From NCBI GenBank assembly GCA_963930655.1, contig OZ005609.1:26048501-26112500 (forward strand): DNA of 64,000 nt, given 5' to 3'. This stretch comes from Myrica gale. Lineage: Eukaryota > Streptophyta > Magnoliopsida > Fagales > Myricaceae. Positions 35,355 through 48,245 of this stretch are shown piece after piece. The first letter of the stretch is position 1. Each line of letters starts with the position of its first letter. Both the position numbers and the translations under genes were made by a program. The notes beneath the pieces were generated by a model that was not told the origin of the DNA, searched no databases, and saw only the letters and a list, made by a program, of their open reading frames with translations.

Positions 35355-36076
35355 GAGGAAGGCCTAGATTAGGAAAAAAACGATAGTGAGGGTGTTTTGT
35401 GTATAGAAGATGTGCATCCTTCGGGTAGGATAGCGTGGACCAGTAGAATTGCTTGCCCAACAGTGCTGGATTCTTCCCTTCTGCAAATCCTTTTGGTGGC
35501 AAAAGTTGTTCAAAGTACAGAGTAACGACCTTGAAGCCTCTGGTCACTGAGGAGAGGGTAGCAACTGGTACTGCTAGGCGGGTGGTTCAGTTTTTTTTTT
35601 CTTTCTTTTTCTTGGCGGCTTCAGTAGAAAGTTTAATACAATAGAGGTTGCAAATGTGGAATGCAACGTGGCTACCTTTTATACCCCCTTTTTTTTGTTC
35701 TAGGAAAAAGCGTTTGGATACTTTCAGTTTGACCTTGTTTTTTTGGCTTTCTATCTCTGATGAAGGGTTGAGCTTAATGTTGTTCTTTATAGCTTAGAGC
35801 CACTGTTTCCCCTGCCACATCTTAATCTGGACAATGGGAGTTTGCTCCATTACTCGCTCTCAAGGCATTTGCATGGTCTGGTGGGCAAAAAATCGCACAA
35901 TTTTTTTCTTCTTTCAAAAACATGAGGAAATCTTAACAAGAGCATAGCTGAACTAAACATATATATAAAAGTCAAGTGGGTGCTTGCTCGCTTGTGTTCA
36001 AAATGGGGGGAGACCGACTATTGTGCACTAGAAATATAGCAGATGACTGACTAAATACAGAGTTTCCTCTATCAAT
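35355..36076. other. Convergent 3' flanks
   Basis: Non-coding stretch between the stops of two convergent genes; contains T-rich sequence compatible with 3' UTRs. Nothing else recognised. Confidence 0.6.
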
Positions 36077-37334
36077 CTAAGGTGCTGGAGACGAGGCACA
36101 CCTGCCCCGCAACCAGATTAAGCGTTTGTCACCTTTGAGAGACAAGAAAATCTCCCTTGCACTAGGTTTGTTGAATAGATCTAGAGCAGCAAAGTAGAAC
36201 TGGTCATCGACACCTTGAATTTCATCCAAAGCTTTAATACAATCAGCTATGGTATATCGGGCATTACATTGCCGTATAGCATCTGTCCTTAGATTTGAAG
36301 CAGCTGCCATCTCCATTATAGCTGCTGCAATAGCACCATCAATTCCCTTGCGACCTCTTTTGCGATTTCCAGTCGTACAAGGCGTAGTTGGTTGAGCAGT
36401 GTTGCGATCATCTGCGATGTCATCCATTTCATCAGAATCTGACGAGAACTCCTCTTGGCGCATGCTCAAGTGCTCTCCACAAGGAAGGGAAGGTATTGTT
36501 CCTCCCTGTTGTTCAGCTGACGGATCATGTTTCCCATTGGTCGTCGAGTCTGAGAATATCATGCATAGCTCTTTGTAGATTGGGCAGCCAGTTTGTTTTA
36601 AAGCCTCAGCATCAGGATGTTCCTGCTTGTTATGTTCCACAGGGAGTATATTATAGAAATTGAATAGAGAACATAAATCAGCTCCTCCCTCGACCAGGAG
36701 GAACTCCAACCTAGATGCAGAAAAATCTTATTGGTAAGTAGTAAGAGCAAAATTTTGGCCTCAAACGACATTCTATGGCATTCTGAAGAACATAGACGTT
36801 GGGATTGAGCATACAAGTTACCCCTTTGACTAGAAAGATGACCCAAAAATTTTCATCAAACAAGTATCTCATCATAGCCAAGAGGTCAGCCACCAGGGCA
36901 CAAGGTTAGAGAAAAATCCTCCAGGTCAGGCAGGTTTAGACTTTAGATTAAACGCAACAGATATGAAAGCAACGTACCCTGATGTATTCCATCCATGCTT
37001 CATCCTTGGCTATAATACTAGCTGTAGATTCATCCCAACTGAAATCATCTTGATCAATGAGTGACTTTACAGTGACATACTGCCTCCTCAAGACCGCGTA
37101 TCGGTTCTTCAATTGCTCCTTGTCCCATTTCAGACCTGTTCTCTTATAGAATCCATCACATATGTACCTCCACGCTTTCTTGCCAAAAGACTTTTTGCGT
37201 CTGTTCCCTTTCTGAACTTGGTCAATCATTACGTCTGCGAGTATCTTAGATAGAGAAGTTGTCCATCTAGCCCTTGACTGTTGTTCCTGCTGCTGAGGCA
37301 GTTGACTTCTCGACCGAGTTACTCGGCTTGCCAT
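36077..37334 (-). CDS. Myb/SANT-like DNA-binding domain protein (LIMYB-like)
   Basis: Two coding exons: 37334-36978 and 36622-36077, phase 0, 300 residues. The N-terminal half is a Myb/SANT-like domain (about residues 20-120): RARWTTSLSKILADVMIDQV, FGKKAWRYICDGFYKRTGL, KEQLKNRYAVLRRQY and DEAWMEYIREHPDAE. The same domain occurs in the L10-interacting LIMYB protein and in Harbinger-derived plant proteins. The middle is acidic and Ser-rich (FSSDSDEMDDIADD). A conserved C-terminal block contains DGAIAAAIMEMAAASNLRTD, KALDEIQGVDDQFYFAALDL and SAREIFLSLKGDKRLIWLRG. The ATG lies directly after a 3' splice site (gttacag), so the 5' leader is spliced. A nuclear DNA-binding role is inferred from the domain. 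Confidence 0.88.
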
Positions 37335-38303
37335 CTGTAACTCCATAGAAAAGAATCCAGATTCAAAAAAAGAAGAGGGGAAAATGCATTTCACGAAACA
37401 ATCCTCAGAAAGAGTGGCAATGGCAATCAGAAAGGTTGCCCAAAGAACTCATGTCAAATGAAGTGCATATGTAGCTAACCTCTAAAATAGTGAAAAATTA
37501 TACCAAGAATGTGCTCAATGATCACAACCCAGAAAGGGTAAAGGAGAACCTAGAAGGTAAAATAAATATTGGCCCCACAACGTATTACTACCTACTGACT
37601 TCCATCAGTGTACATCTCTTAGAAAAATTTTGTAACATCTATGGATCTGAAAGTACATTAACCTGTATTTTTGAAGGCTTCTCTCAGAAGATACAAAGAC
37701 ACAAAAGAAATTAATCACTTGCAAGATAAACCCTAAACATAAGGAGCTGAGTTAAACAGAAAAGGTTGCGCCATGCCATGCACATGATCCTTCAGGTACC
37801 ACAGAAACTACGGCTGAGTCCAAAAAGGACACAACTAAAGCTACTTGTGGACTAGGAAAACCGATATATGTATCTTAAAACGCCTCATTCAGAAGAGAAT
37901 ACTGTTTTATGCTACAAAATGGTGTAATTGTGGACACAAAGTAGAATGTTTCATACGAGACACAAAGCTTACTCAGATTTGATAAATTCACAGTTGTACA
38001 TATGACTATTCTTTTTTTCTTTTTTAATTTGAGATTTACACAAGCACCTAATGAGTCTTGAACCACAGCCTCGCATTCCTTCCCATTCTTATTACTGGAG
38101 GAGGTGCCATTAGAGCCAAAGCTCATTGGACATGTGTATACCTATTGTTCTTCTTTGAAGATGAACCTCCTAGCAAACTCAATATCGCCTCTGATATATC
38201 TATGAAACCACTTAGATTGAAGGATGTTCATAATACATCATAACTAACTTACGGTAAATAGATTGCATACGAAATGAAATGAGAAGGAATGAAAGGTACG
38301 TAG

Positions 38304-38308
<5 letters not shown>

Positions 38309-38341
<33 letters not shown>
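38309..38341. repeat. (GA)n microsatellite
   Basis: Sixteen uninterrupted GA units upstream of the Myb/SANT-like gene. Confidence 0.9.
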
Positions 38342-38343
<2 letters not shown>

Positions 38344-40493
38344 AATGAAAGGTAAGGTAAAACAGATTAGCACAAAAGTGCTCAACACAGAAAATACAAG
38401 AGGGGCATAAAAAAGTCTTACTGAATCTTTTAACTTAATTCAACACAGAAATTTTAGACAAACAAGTTTGCTGAATTTTATTCCTTTATTTGACAAGCCG
38501 TTCGGGAGCAAGTCTTGGAAGTGGATGCAGGCATGTATCAACTGATAGCGTGTACTAACCTGACTCTCAAAACTCCACAGCCCAAAAAGTTTTGGAGCAA
38601 AAGTTATTTTCTTAGAAGTAGCAAACTTGCTCTGAAAAAAAAATGTCAAACTTGGCTTCATTTCGTGATCTATGCAAATTTCAGCTGCCAATCATTCGAG
38701 TAATAGCCATTACTCGTTTTCTAAAAACTCCTTTAGACACCCAAAATTAGAATTCAAAAACCAGACTTTTGGCTCCAACTTTTCTGGCTCAATATCAAAT
38801 GCCGACCAAAAACGGAAACAAAATGTAGTAGTTAGTAGTTCCTTAAAACTCTGTGCTAAGGCAACCAAACACAATTTCTCTGCAGATTAAGAATCCACCA
38901 AGGACAAACAGAACGTTCTAACTGCTTTTCATGCAAAACAGAAACCCTAATGTAAACCCAGAAACGATATGCGCCGAGCAGAAGCTGTAATTTAATGCAA
39001 GTTGAGGGCAAAGTGATATAGTACACCGAACTTAAATTCATCACCGCAACGCTGGAAAAGCGAAAGAATGTCTGACATTTTAGTAAAGCCAGATTCAGAA
39101 ACCTAAGGAGAGAGAGGAAAGCAATTCACCTTTCAGAGATTGATTGGGAAACGAGATTCTACCGAACAAATTAATAAATAAACACTACGTTGTGAAATAG
39201 CCCATTTCTCTGATATTACAAACTGCCTTTTTCTGGGAATAAATTCTTACTTCCAAAAGAGCTTCAAATTGCTTGTCACTGCAGATTCGGGATAAAAAAA
39301 AGTCATTGAACCCCTTTCATGGTGCTAAGTTATAAAAGCGCCGCCATTCTCGCCTTTACAACACAAAGCTTGAGGTAACAAATTTAATTGTGACGAGCGT
39401 TACAAATGCGGTGCGGAAATGACACACTTATCAGCACCAGAGTCGCGTGTAAAACTTAAAAACAGCGCCTGAGCGTGGTTCAAACTTCATCGCAAGGCAC
39501 TCAATTACGGGGGAAACGAATTTTAGACAACAGCGGGATTTTGCCTTAACAACACCGGAAATCGTCCCAACAACCACCTCTGACAAGGTTTCGATAAGTT
39601 GAACCGTGTTGAAGCATACTCTTTACGTATAAATTTTGACATCCTACTTGCAGGTTAGTATAGCTTTAGCTTACATACATACTTTGGAGGCTAAGAAAAA
39701 TTGCTAACTCGGCTGGTGGTGTCCGAATATTACTAAGACCTCTAAATTAAAATTAGCCTGTATGGCCTTTCGGAGTGTAGATGAGTTGGTCAAGAGTAAC
39801 TTATGTCGGCTGACAGATTCTAGCATGATTCTTCATGGCAAAAACTCTCGAGACTTGACTGATGAGTTAGATGAGGAGCCGCTGCACATATAAACCAGAT
39901 TCAATGCACATAATGTTGTGGCATTAGCCATTAAGCTCATCAAGTGTGATCACGTTAAGCCAGATTCATCTAAACTCAGTGCTCAGGAGTGCTGTTAATT
40001 TCCCTTGTTTTTTTTTTAAAAAAAACGTGTGTTTGGTTTTTCGGTTTTATTATAGTTAATATGGATAATGGTTTACTGAAAACGAAAAATTGAATCAAAT
40101 GCAAGGTACTGCAACATAGGAACATCTTCACGCTGCAAGTGCTGCACAAAGAGTATGGATATTGCCAGCGCACACACATTCCAAAATAAACAACAAAACC
40201 AGCAACATGCTTTACAAACAGTGTCACCATTCATAGCCTCAGAGGTACTGCAACAGCGTTCTTAAGGATCAATTCTTAGGAAAGAGATTAACAATTATGT
40301 ATTTCCAACGGATATTTGATGGAACTACTGAGAATTTGGAGAACCCCTATAGAAGCCATAAATACTACATCTCAAATCCCTCTGAAGAAAAATCAAAAAT
40401 ACCTATATTCCGACAGCTCGCCCCTTCATCATTCAAGTTCAATCAATACCAGAAAATACACAAACATGAGCACGCCTCAAATCAGATACTCTT

Positions 40494-40509
40494 CCCCCCC
40501 CCCCCCCCC
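40494..40509. repeat. Poly-C run downstream of RAD17
   Basis: Sixteen C in a row, flanked by CT-rich sequence, 174 bases past the RAD17 stop. Confidence 0.8.
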
Positions 40510-40682
40510 TTCTTCTTTTCTCTCTTTCCAAGATATTAAGGTAGGCCGATAGGGCATTACAAAACAGGGAAGCCTTATCCCAGTTTCCAGCCAAAAGAAA
40601 AACAAATAGACAACTATGTACAGCAAATTTTTACAAAAGATCCAATCTAGAGTCAGCTTGCTTCTCATGCACTCAGAGTCCC

Positions 40683-43600
40683 TTACCAATCTTCTATTTC
40701 ATCATCAGTAGTCTCACTTTCTTTGTCATCCAACCTCATTTTATCAAAACCATCTTCTGCGTTGTCGGGTTGCATCAACCACTGATGTGTGTCAAGATCT
40801 TCAGAGGTTCCATTTCCAAGCCACTTCCACAGAGGTGTGTACTCTGTAGCCACGACTGACATATTGGATAAACTTACTCCACCAGAAGCAATGAATCTGT
40901 GTCTTACCATCTCCTTCTGCAGTCACCACACCAATTTACAATTCACGTAAACATAAAATACTTTATATTTAAAGTATAAATAAAATACTGACAACCACGG
41001 ATGTGTGTATCTTTCAGGAGAAAAATAAAATTCCCAATACTCTTACACCCAAGATGACTATATTGTTCGCTAAAATAAATTAGAGCTATACACAATAGCT
41101 TCCTATAGCAGTTACTGCAGCCACAACTTTATACATGCATGGACAAAAATACTTGTACATTTCAATAGAGAATACAAGTTTAGAAAAATTGAACATCCAG
41201 AAGATGAAAATCACAGATGGCAACCAATTCAAAAACGGCAAGCCCACGCCCAACTCATAAGGATTGGATCTATGTATAGAGATATGACGAATGAAAACTT
41301 TCAGATGAATCTGTGATGCCTTTTACAGTTGCTAAATTCTTACGATGCAATTCCTGGCTAGAGACTATCATGAAGCGTGTACCCCAAAAATGGCAAGACA
41401 TTTAACAACTAGGATTTCATCCTTGAAGTTGGAGCACGACCAAGATAAACAATTCCAGTAGCCATCAGAAGTCACTCTCCATTGAGCTGTATCATCTCTA
41501 AATGTTACTAGAAAAGCTCATGTACTTAGCACCACCCTATTCTTCAAGTTTTGTACTCAAGGACCGTTTTACCATTTACATTTAAGTGGCAACAATAACT
41601 CATGTGAGAGGAAAAATTGTAAAACCCAAGGACATTAAAGTACAAAGAGGAGCGCCAATTCAACCTTATTGACCAGTGATGATTGCTCAATCTGCCAGAG
41701 CTTCGGCCGGCGAATAGCATGCCACCTGCATACTCAATAATTTTTCATTTTGCTCAAATTTTGGAAGCCCTTGCTTAAGTAAAGAATTCCAAGCATATTG
41801 AGGTAACCTGGAAGGTAATGGATGAGAATTTCCAAATAGGACCCCACGAACGGCTACTGAAGCAGCAGCTAATTGTAAAATATTTTCTGCCTCATTACAT
41901 CTAGCTAGCATTCCGCCAAAAGTAGAAAGAAGCATGTCGGCATCACCTAAATATGAAGCCACAGCCCATGCATCATCTATTGCCTCCTCACTCAGGAAAT
42001 CTAGGACTACAAGAAAACCATATGCAACAGTTTGAACTAGAGGCATCATGTATGACAGACTTTAACACTAAAATGCTACAAGTTTTGGGAAGACAATAAC
42101 ACAAGTTGCCACCATGGTTGTGCACGTATGCAAAACAGAGAGCAACCCTTTCAGGTATAAAACCATTAAAGAAATCATAACTTGGATATAGAAAGATCAC
42201 CGTTTTCATGTAGAAAATCAGCAATAGGCCTTGTTTGCCCATGTGCTTGACACATAACCTTTTCTGGGACATCCATTTTCAAAGGCAATCTTGATAAGTT
42301 CTCCCTTAAAAGAAACTCATCTTGATCTACAACACATGAGCACACATGCAAATAATCTTTAGTGTCAAGAGGAATAACCTTAACAGTCAACAAGAGATAG
42401 AAGTCACTTTTCTCAGAACATACCCAATGCCATGGCATTTTCAGTATCTCTTTTGTTATGCAGAAACTTCCCGAGAGCATGAAGTAAGGAAAGTGTCTCG
42501 TCTTTGCCAAACTGCAAGGAAAATCCACCATCCATAGCACAGGCCTCATCCAGTTTTTCTCTTGAGTATGTAGTATTGCATAAAGTTACGGACTGCTGGG
42601 GACCTGGTTTGAGACAGAAAAACTGTAAAGATGTAATTGCATGTCGGATGTCACCACCACAAGCTTTTGCTATTAGATCAATCTGTTCTGCAGCCACATA
42701 ACACCGCTCTTGTCTGCATATTCTAGAAAGTGTCTTCTTAATGGAATTATTTGTAATGGGATTGAAAGCAACCTGAAATTTTCAAATTCAGTTTAAAATG
42801 GGCATTCTCTAACCTATAATGATCAATACTAGTTTGTTCAAGAAAGTAACCTTACAAGCCCCAGCACTCTCAAGACACAACCGAATTTCTTCCAAGCATC
42901 TTGCAGTGTAGTCTGCTGAATCAGTTTTACCATAGTCAGTGAGCAATATAGCTGTTGGTATCCGAGTTGATCGCACAAGAAGATGAAAACAGCTTTGAAG
43001 TCTTCGAAATGCAGCTTTTCCATTCGTCAGTGGAAGATCATCAATTAAGAGTATGATAGATGATTTTGACTCTCCAGTAAATGAAGATGAGATCAATCCG
43101 TACTTCCTTATTCTCTCAACAAAATTTTCAAACTCATCCAACTTGGATGTGTAGTTTATCCCTAGTAGAGGAAGCTTAGTCACCATCAGAAAGTAGAAAA
43201 TAATTACCAGTACTTGCAATAAAGGAATCAAAATGTTTAAGCATCTGAACTCAAAATTGTAAGTATTAAATTGCAAAAAGTACAATTGTCTATTAGAAAT
43301 CTTTAAAATATGTATGTTTCCATGAGGTTAGCTGCAAAATTACAATGTCTAAATCCCACTTTAAATGGATTTTTGTATATTGAAAATCAGAAACCATATG
43401 ACAACGAAGCGGCATACAATGTAGATAAGGACCTATCAAGGATAGACACTAGCATGTCCATCAATGGAATCCCATATCAAAACTGTGAGGAGAAAATTTA
43501 AGCTGACAGGCATGCAACTCAGCATCATTTATAGAAAGTCATGACTGATGGGGAAACCAACCCTTTACCTTTTGGCATTGAAAGATTCAAAATGAATAAA

Positions 43601-45702
43601 GATGGGATAAGAAACCCACCCTCCTCTGGCTCTAAGGGACCGACCATAACCTGACACAAGCACTCTACCCAAGTAACTCCATGACAATATCTAGGTTAAA
43701 TACCTGTGCCGGAGTTGTGCAGATGTTCTTGCCAAATTATTGGAGTAGGTGTGTTCCATTCACACACATCAGCCCCAAGGTGAGCTGCAATCGTCTGAAC
43801 AGTGGCCTGCAAGAGGAGAAAGAAGATTGTCCAGAAATTGATAAAAATCAATCTAGGTCGAAGCGTAAACAGGTAGATGCTTTCGTGCATGAATGAAGCA
43901 GGAAAAACCATACAGATTTTCCAACTCCAGCTTGCCCAGTGAGGACGAGAACATAATTATCAAGTTCATCCTGTGAATTGAGAAGATGATACTGTAAGGC
44001 TCCATGTCGCTGATTTTACGAAAAGGGAAATGAAACAGAGAGATAATGAAGTCCCTAGACCACCACTTGGTAGACCTTCACATTAAACTGCTAACTTAAA
44101 ATCACAAACCATAAGCGTAAGGGGAAAACTACAAATAAATTGCAAGCCACAGAGATGAGAAAAAATATCAAAATATTCAGTCAATCACATTTTGTATGAT
44201 AGGCGGTATAAATCCTGACATTCAAAGATAATGCAGATGAAATTGATGTGCGGTGCGGCCAAGGCTTTGATGTTGCTGGCCCTGATCTACTTACCGCAAA
44301 TCAGAGGAAATTGCCTACCACTTCCGGCATCATTATCATTATCCCCAGACCTCTTGGAGTTGCAACCTCCTGCCTCTCTTTCTCATAGTACCTAAAGCCA
44401 TCTATAAACTACAGAAGAAGTATTGGAATAATTTTGCAGAAACCATTCCAAGCGCCAACTTCATTTGACACTAGAAAACGCCAAGCAAACCTTCAATTGA
44501 AAGGCTCCAGTGGTCAGTTGTGCCATGATTACGAGCTGAGAGCTCTTGTCTATACGAAGTGGCACCAAACACAAACATCCTTTCTACGGTGCATGTGACT
44601 TCTTTCCCCCAAACACACTCCCGCTAACACAATATGCCTCTTTCTTTTTTCTTTTTTAATTTGATTTCCCTTTCTTTAGGGATGGAAGAAACCTATACCT
44701 CAAAATAACACCTCTGGTAACTATATCATTACCTTAGAAGATCTGAATCTTTCTTCAAACCATACCTTGACTTCTTCAACCTGTTACAGGGACAGTAAAA
44801 CAATTCAGTATAACCTTATTATTTTGTGACTAGAGTCTAATTGACTTTACCTTCTTTTTGTGAACAGCGAGCTCTTCCAAGGAATGAGGTTTGTATTTAT
44901 CGACCCATAAGCCCTCTGCATTGCTCCCTCTGAAACCTGAATTCACATTCCCCACTTCGCGTTAGCTATAGAAGGCACGCACCATAAGAAAGAACAATGC
45001 CAAATTATGTAAATAAAAGGCCAAGTTCATGATTAAGGAGATAAGAAATCAAATTTAATAACTCCCATGAGTAAACATAGAACATTAGTCATTGGAACTA
45101 TTTCCATAGCCCACAAAGCTGTTATATAAAATCTATGCACACAATTACTTAATGCATAGCAAGTCATGAGGCCATGTTGGCATCAGAGCCTCAGCCTCCC
45201 GAGTGCAGAGAAAGCAACCCAATGCCGAATTCGGTAGGCAAAGTTGGAATGTCAACCAAGAATTTACAACGGCATACCAAGAATTTACAACGGCATACCA
45301 GCTGGTACCTTGAATCCATGAAACACTTGATCAAAACCTTCACCAAAGAAGCTGGCCTGTTTGAACCAAACAAAATCAGATTCTTAGCACTTAAGTACTA
45401 AATCGAGCACATAGCCTTTCAAAAATATTGAACAAAATACACACCGAATAACTAAAATCTCAGAAGGAAAATCAAAGTTATTCAAGACAGAGAAAGGTTT
45501 TTAAGTATACTTGAACAACGTTACTGGATTCTTTACTCGAGCGGAACCGAGAACCTGAAAGGCAAGCCTTCTTCGGTCCTCTAGGGTTTGAGCGAGTGAC
45601 CAAGGACCTGGATTTCGGCTTCGAATAGCTTCGGTTCAAACTCAATGAACGGTCATCGTCTTCACCATCCGAGGATAAAACAGCGTTGTTCCTCTTCCCC
45701 AT
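40683..45702 (-). CDS. RAD17: Cell-cycle checkpoint clamp loader RAD17
   Basis: AAA+ protein that with RFC2-5 loads the 9-1-1 clamp at DNA damage, upstream of ATR signalling; nuclear. Twelve exons in gene order: 45702-45511, 45356-45299, 44936-44851, 44780-44733, 43970-43914, 43806-43704, 43161-42851, 42772-42424, 42326-42201, 42006-41808, 41725-41665, 40916-40683; phases agree, 607 residues. The N-terminus is basic/Ser-rich ([17 protein letters not shown]). [17 protein letters not shown] follows. Walker A is GQAGVGKS in exon 5, Walker [10 protein letters not shown] in exon 7, and the sensor region [16 protein letters not shown] in exon 8. The acidic tail ends DDEIEDW, conserved in plants. 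The 61-base exon 11 ([18 protein letters not shown]) restores the frame; reading through exon 10 instead hits a stop. The donor of exon 2 lies in a 21-bp tandem duplication. Confidence 0.95.
45255..45301. repeat. 21-bp tandem duplication across a RAD17 splice donor
   Basis: The unit accaagaatttacaacggca (period 21) occurs 2.2 times, starting at 45255 and 45276. On the minus strand each copy carries a GGTATGCC donor-like sequence, so the exon 2 donor at 45298 has a duplicate 21 bases downstream. Use of the second donor would bring in an in-frame TAA. Confidence 0.85.
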
Positions 45703-47639
45703 CACGAATCACCGTCACGTTCAGAAAACCCCAAATGGATGATTTTGGTCGTTACAAAAGATTATATATATACAGAGACAGATTTCGCGGGTTTTTGGAT
45801 TTGAGAAGGCGTAGGCGAGAAGCTAATGAGGAGGAGGGTAATGTTATGCTGCTACCCCAAGTATGTAAGATTAGTATATACCACCTTCTGAACCGTTCGA
45901 TTTGCGTTTGAATGTTTTGTCACGATTATTTTCTTACGAGTTACAACAAGCTCTTTGACCATTTTATCGATCTTCGAACACGTATGGAGATGTAATGGAC
46001 TAATACTACGGTTATGTTTGGAATATTTTTAAAACATTTTAAAAAAAATCATAATTATTTTTTCATCAATTTTAATACATTGTTACCGATTGTAATAATA
46101 TTTTATAAATTTTAACAATTTTAACACATTTTTTTATCAATTCCAAGAGAATCTGTACTAATTTTTTAAAAATACAAAAAACTATTTTGAAATCAGTACC
46201 AAAATTCAATACCCAATAAGTTTGGAATTCATTCAGCTAGTCAAATTCACCTTTAAGTAACTCGAACTTCGGTTGTGTTTGAGAAGTAAAATTTTAGTAT
46301 GGTTAAAATTTATTGGGTTTAGTAAAAAAATGAATAGAGATGTAATTTTTTTTATATTTTTTATAGTGAAAAGTAATAATTTGATGAAGAAAGAAAAATT
46401 ATATTGTAATATTTTATTGTGTTAGAATTTTAGAATGAATAAAATTTTATAAAACAAATGGAACCTTAGTATATTTAAGTTCTTCCGAGCACTGGTGCCC
46501 GAGAGATCACATGTAAAAAATATAATAATAGAAAAATAAAATAAATAATTGAGGATGATTTTCTTTTTTCCTAACAAGCATAATAAATAAATATCACAGT
46601 CCACATGCACGGTCGTACAAAGTTTATTTTTCGTCGTTTGGGCAAACAGAAATTCAACAGTTTCTGCTTTCCTTGTAGCAACCACGTTGTCTACGGGCTG
46701 ACATTTTGGTAAACAAATCTTGGTCGTGTAACTCGTGTTAACTGTTAAGATTAATGAGCCACACAAGTTCAGTTGATATCGAACTTTCAAAGTCCAAACC
46801 CATAATAAGCCCAACTCCCTCGACCCACCACAACAAAATTTACATGCCTCAAATCTTCAGCAATTGGTCCCAAGTTTTTTTTTAAAGGTCCTGGAGTGGA
46901 CTGTGGGTCAAGCTAATATATCCGTAAATGTTAATATTTTAAATTATTGCACACTTCAAATATTAAATTAATCGCAAAATTTAAGAATTTCAGTCAATAG
47001 AATACCCTTTTTTTTTCTTTTATAAACAAAAAGGGAGGGAGCAACTAATTTAGTAATCTTCCGTGGGCGTGACCATAAGAGTATCATCGCTGTAAAATGT
47101 TCAGTTTGAGTCAAAGTCTACTGTCCAATGAACGAGTCTGTCACTACAGCACCAACAAAAATACTAGAGAGTCTTAGTCAGTCCACTAAGTCTAAAATTA
47201 GATTTTACTTTCACAAGAGACTTTAGAATTAATGAATAATTAGTATTACTAACTGTACTAAAATCTTGCTGACAACAAATAAAATACTTACTTGTAAATC
47301 GAGACAATAGAAACTCTTATAATTTATTATCCGAAAGAGACAGACATATAAGACTTATATTATTACTGTAAATATGAAATTTTGGACCATATAGATATTT
47401 TTTATTATATTTAATATTTTATGCGTTAGAATAATTCTTAGCAGCCTAATAAATAAAAATTTATTTACATAGCATTTCTTAAACAAAATTTTAATTAAAA
47501 AAAATACTTTTATAAATACACTTCAAAATTTTACTATTATTTTTATCTCTAATTCGTCCATTCCAATAACACCTTTTCTTAAATACCAACACAGTTTAAT
47601 AAAATTATACTTTCGTTAAACTCATTGGGTTGTTGGGAG
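45703..47639. other. RAD17 upstream region and AT-rich intergenic DNA
   Basis: The RAD17 promoter must lie at the left end. 45990-47630 is AT-rich and repeat-like, with one MITE copy listed separately. A second stretch with similar phrases starts ggttatgtttgga near 46011. No coding region is supported. Confidence 0.5.
46271..46465. mobile_element. AT-rich MITE, related to the copy at 9869
   Basis: The left end GGTTGTGTTTG and inverted right end (caaatggaacc on the plus strand) match at 8 of 11. The interior resembles the 9869 copy in order and content: a gggtttagt phrase, a long T-rich run, then gaagaaagaaa and attttatt. Both are about 195 bases. Target duplication unclear. Confidence 0.45.
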
Positions 47640-47973
47640 TAGGGGTGGGCAAACCAGGTTCGGGTCCGAAAATTTCAACCCGAACCCGACCCGAATATTT
47701 AGATTTTTTTGTGAGGAAACCCGAACCCGAACCCGAAAAACCCCGAAAATATCGGGTTGAAACGGGTCGGTCCGGTTCGGAAAAGACGGGTCACGTGGTG
47801 ATGGCGTTATATTTTCGGGTTCGGGTTTAATTTCGGGTTTGTTCATATACCCAAACCCGAAAATCGGTTTTTAATTACATGTAAACCCGAACCGCCTAAA
47901 CCCGACCCGATCGGGTCGGAAACGGATCGGGCCGGTTCGGGTTGTCGGGTCTCGGGTTTTTTTGCCCACCCTA
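47640..47973. mobile_element. Non-autonomous hAT element (334 bp)
   Basis: Ends TAGGGGTGGGCAAACC and, inverted, TAGGGTGGGCAAAAA. The perfect 8-bp target duplication GTTGGGAG lies at 47632-47639 and 47974-47981. The interior is filled with CCCGAACCCGA and CGGGTTCGGG repeats, so short frames on both strands are artefacts. It lies 272 bases before the DHQS start codon (264 counting the target duplication). Confidence 0.9.
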
Positions 47974-48245
47974 GTTGGGAGAGACAAAGGCCAAACGGTA
48001 CAATATCGCCGTATCTCCTCTATTTTCCACTATAAATCCACAATGTGTCGCGAATCGCTGGCGAGTGGACCTACTGGTCACAATCGCTGCGTTCTTAACC
48101 AATCGCCCGGTTCACCTACCCTCTCTTCCTCGTCCTCCAACAAATCCCCCACACACAATGTCACAGCGACACTCAAACGCAACGACAACCCTCTCTACGC
48201 AGAGAATTCTAACCCGAGCACGAACAGGAGCCCGATACCGAGCCA

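Larger units (their letters stand above)
37335..40682. other. Upstream region of the Myb/SANT-like gene
   Basis: A 3.3 kb stretch with no supported coding region. Part is presumably leader intron and promoter of the Myb/SANT-like gene. A donor-like site on the minus strand near 39128 could end a non-coding first exon, but this is only a guess. It includes the (GA)n tract at 38309 and the poly-C run at 40494. Confidence 0.5.

Noticed and set aside
45174-45401. Plus-strand frame with repeated QRHTKNL
   Set aside because: It is antisense to RAD17 exon 2 and the repeat comes from the 21-bp duplication.
47622-47846. Open frames on both strands
   Set aside because: They are created by CCCGAA/CGGGTT repeats of the hAT MITE.
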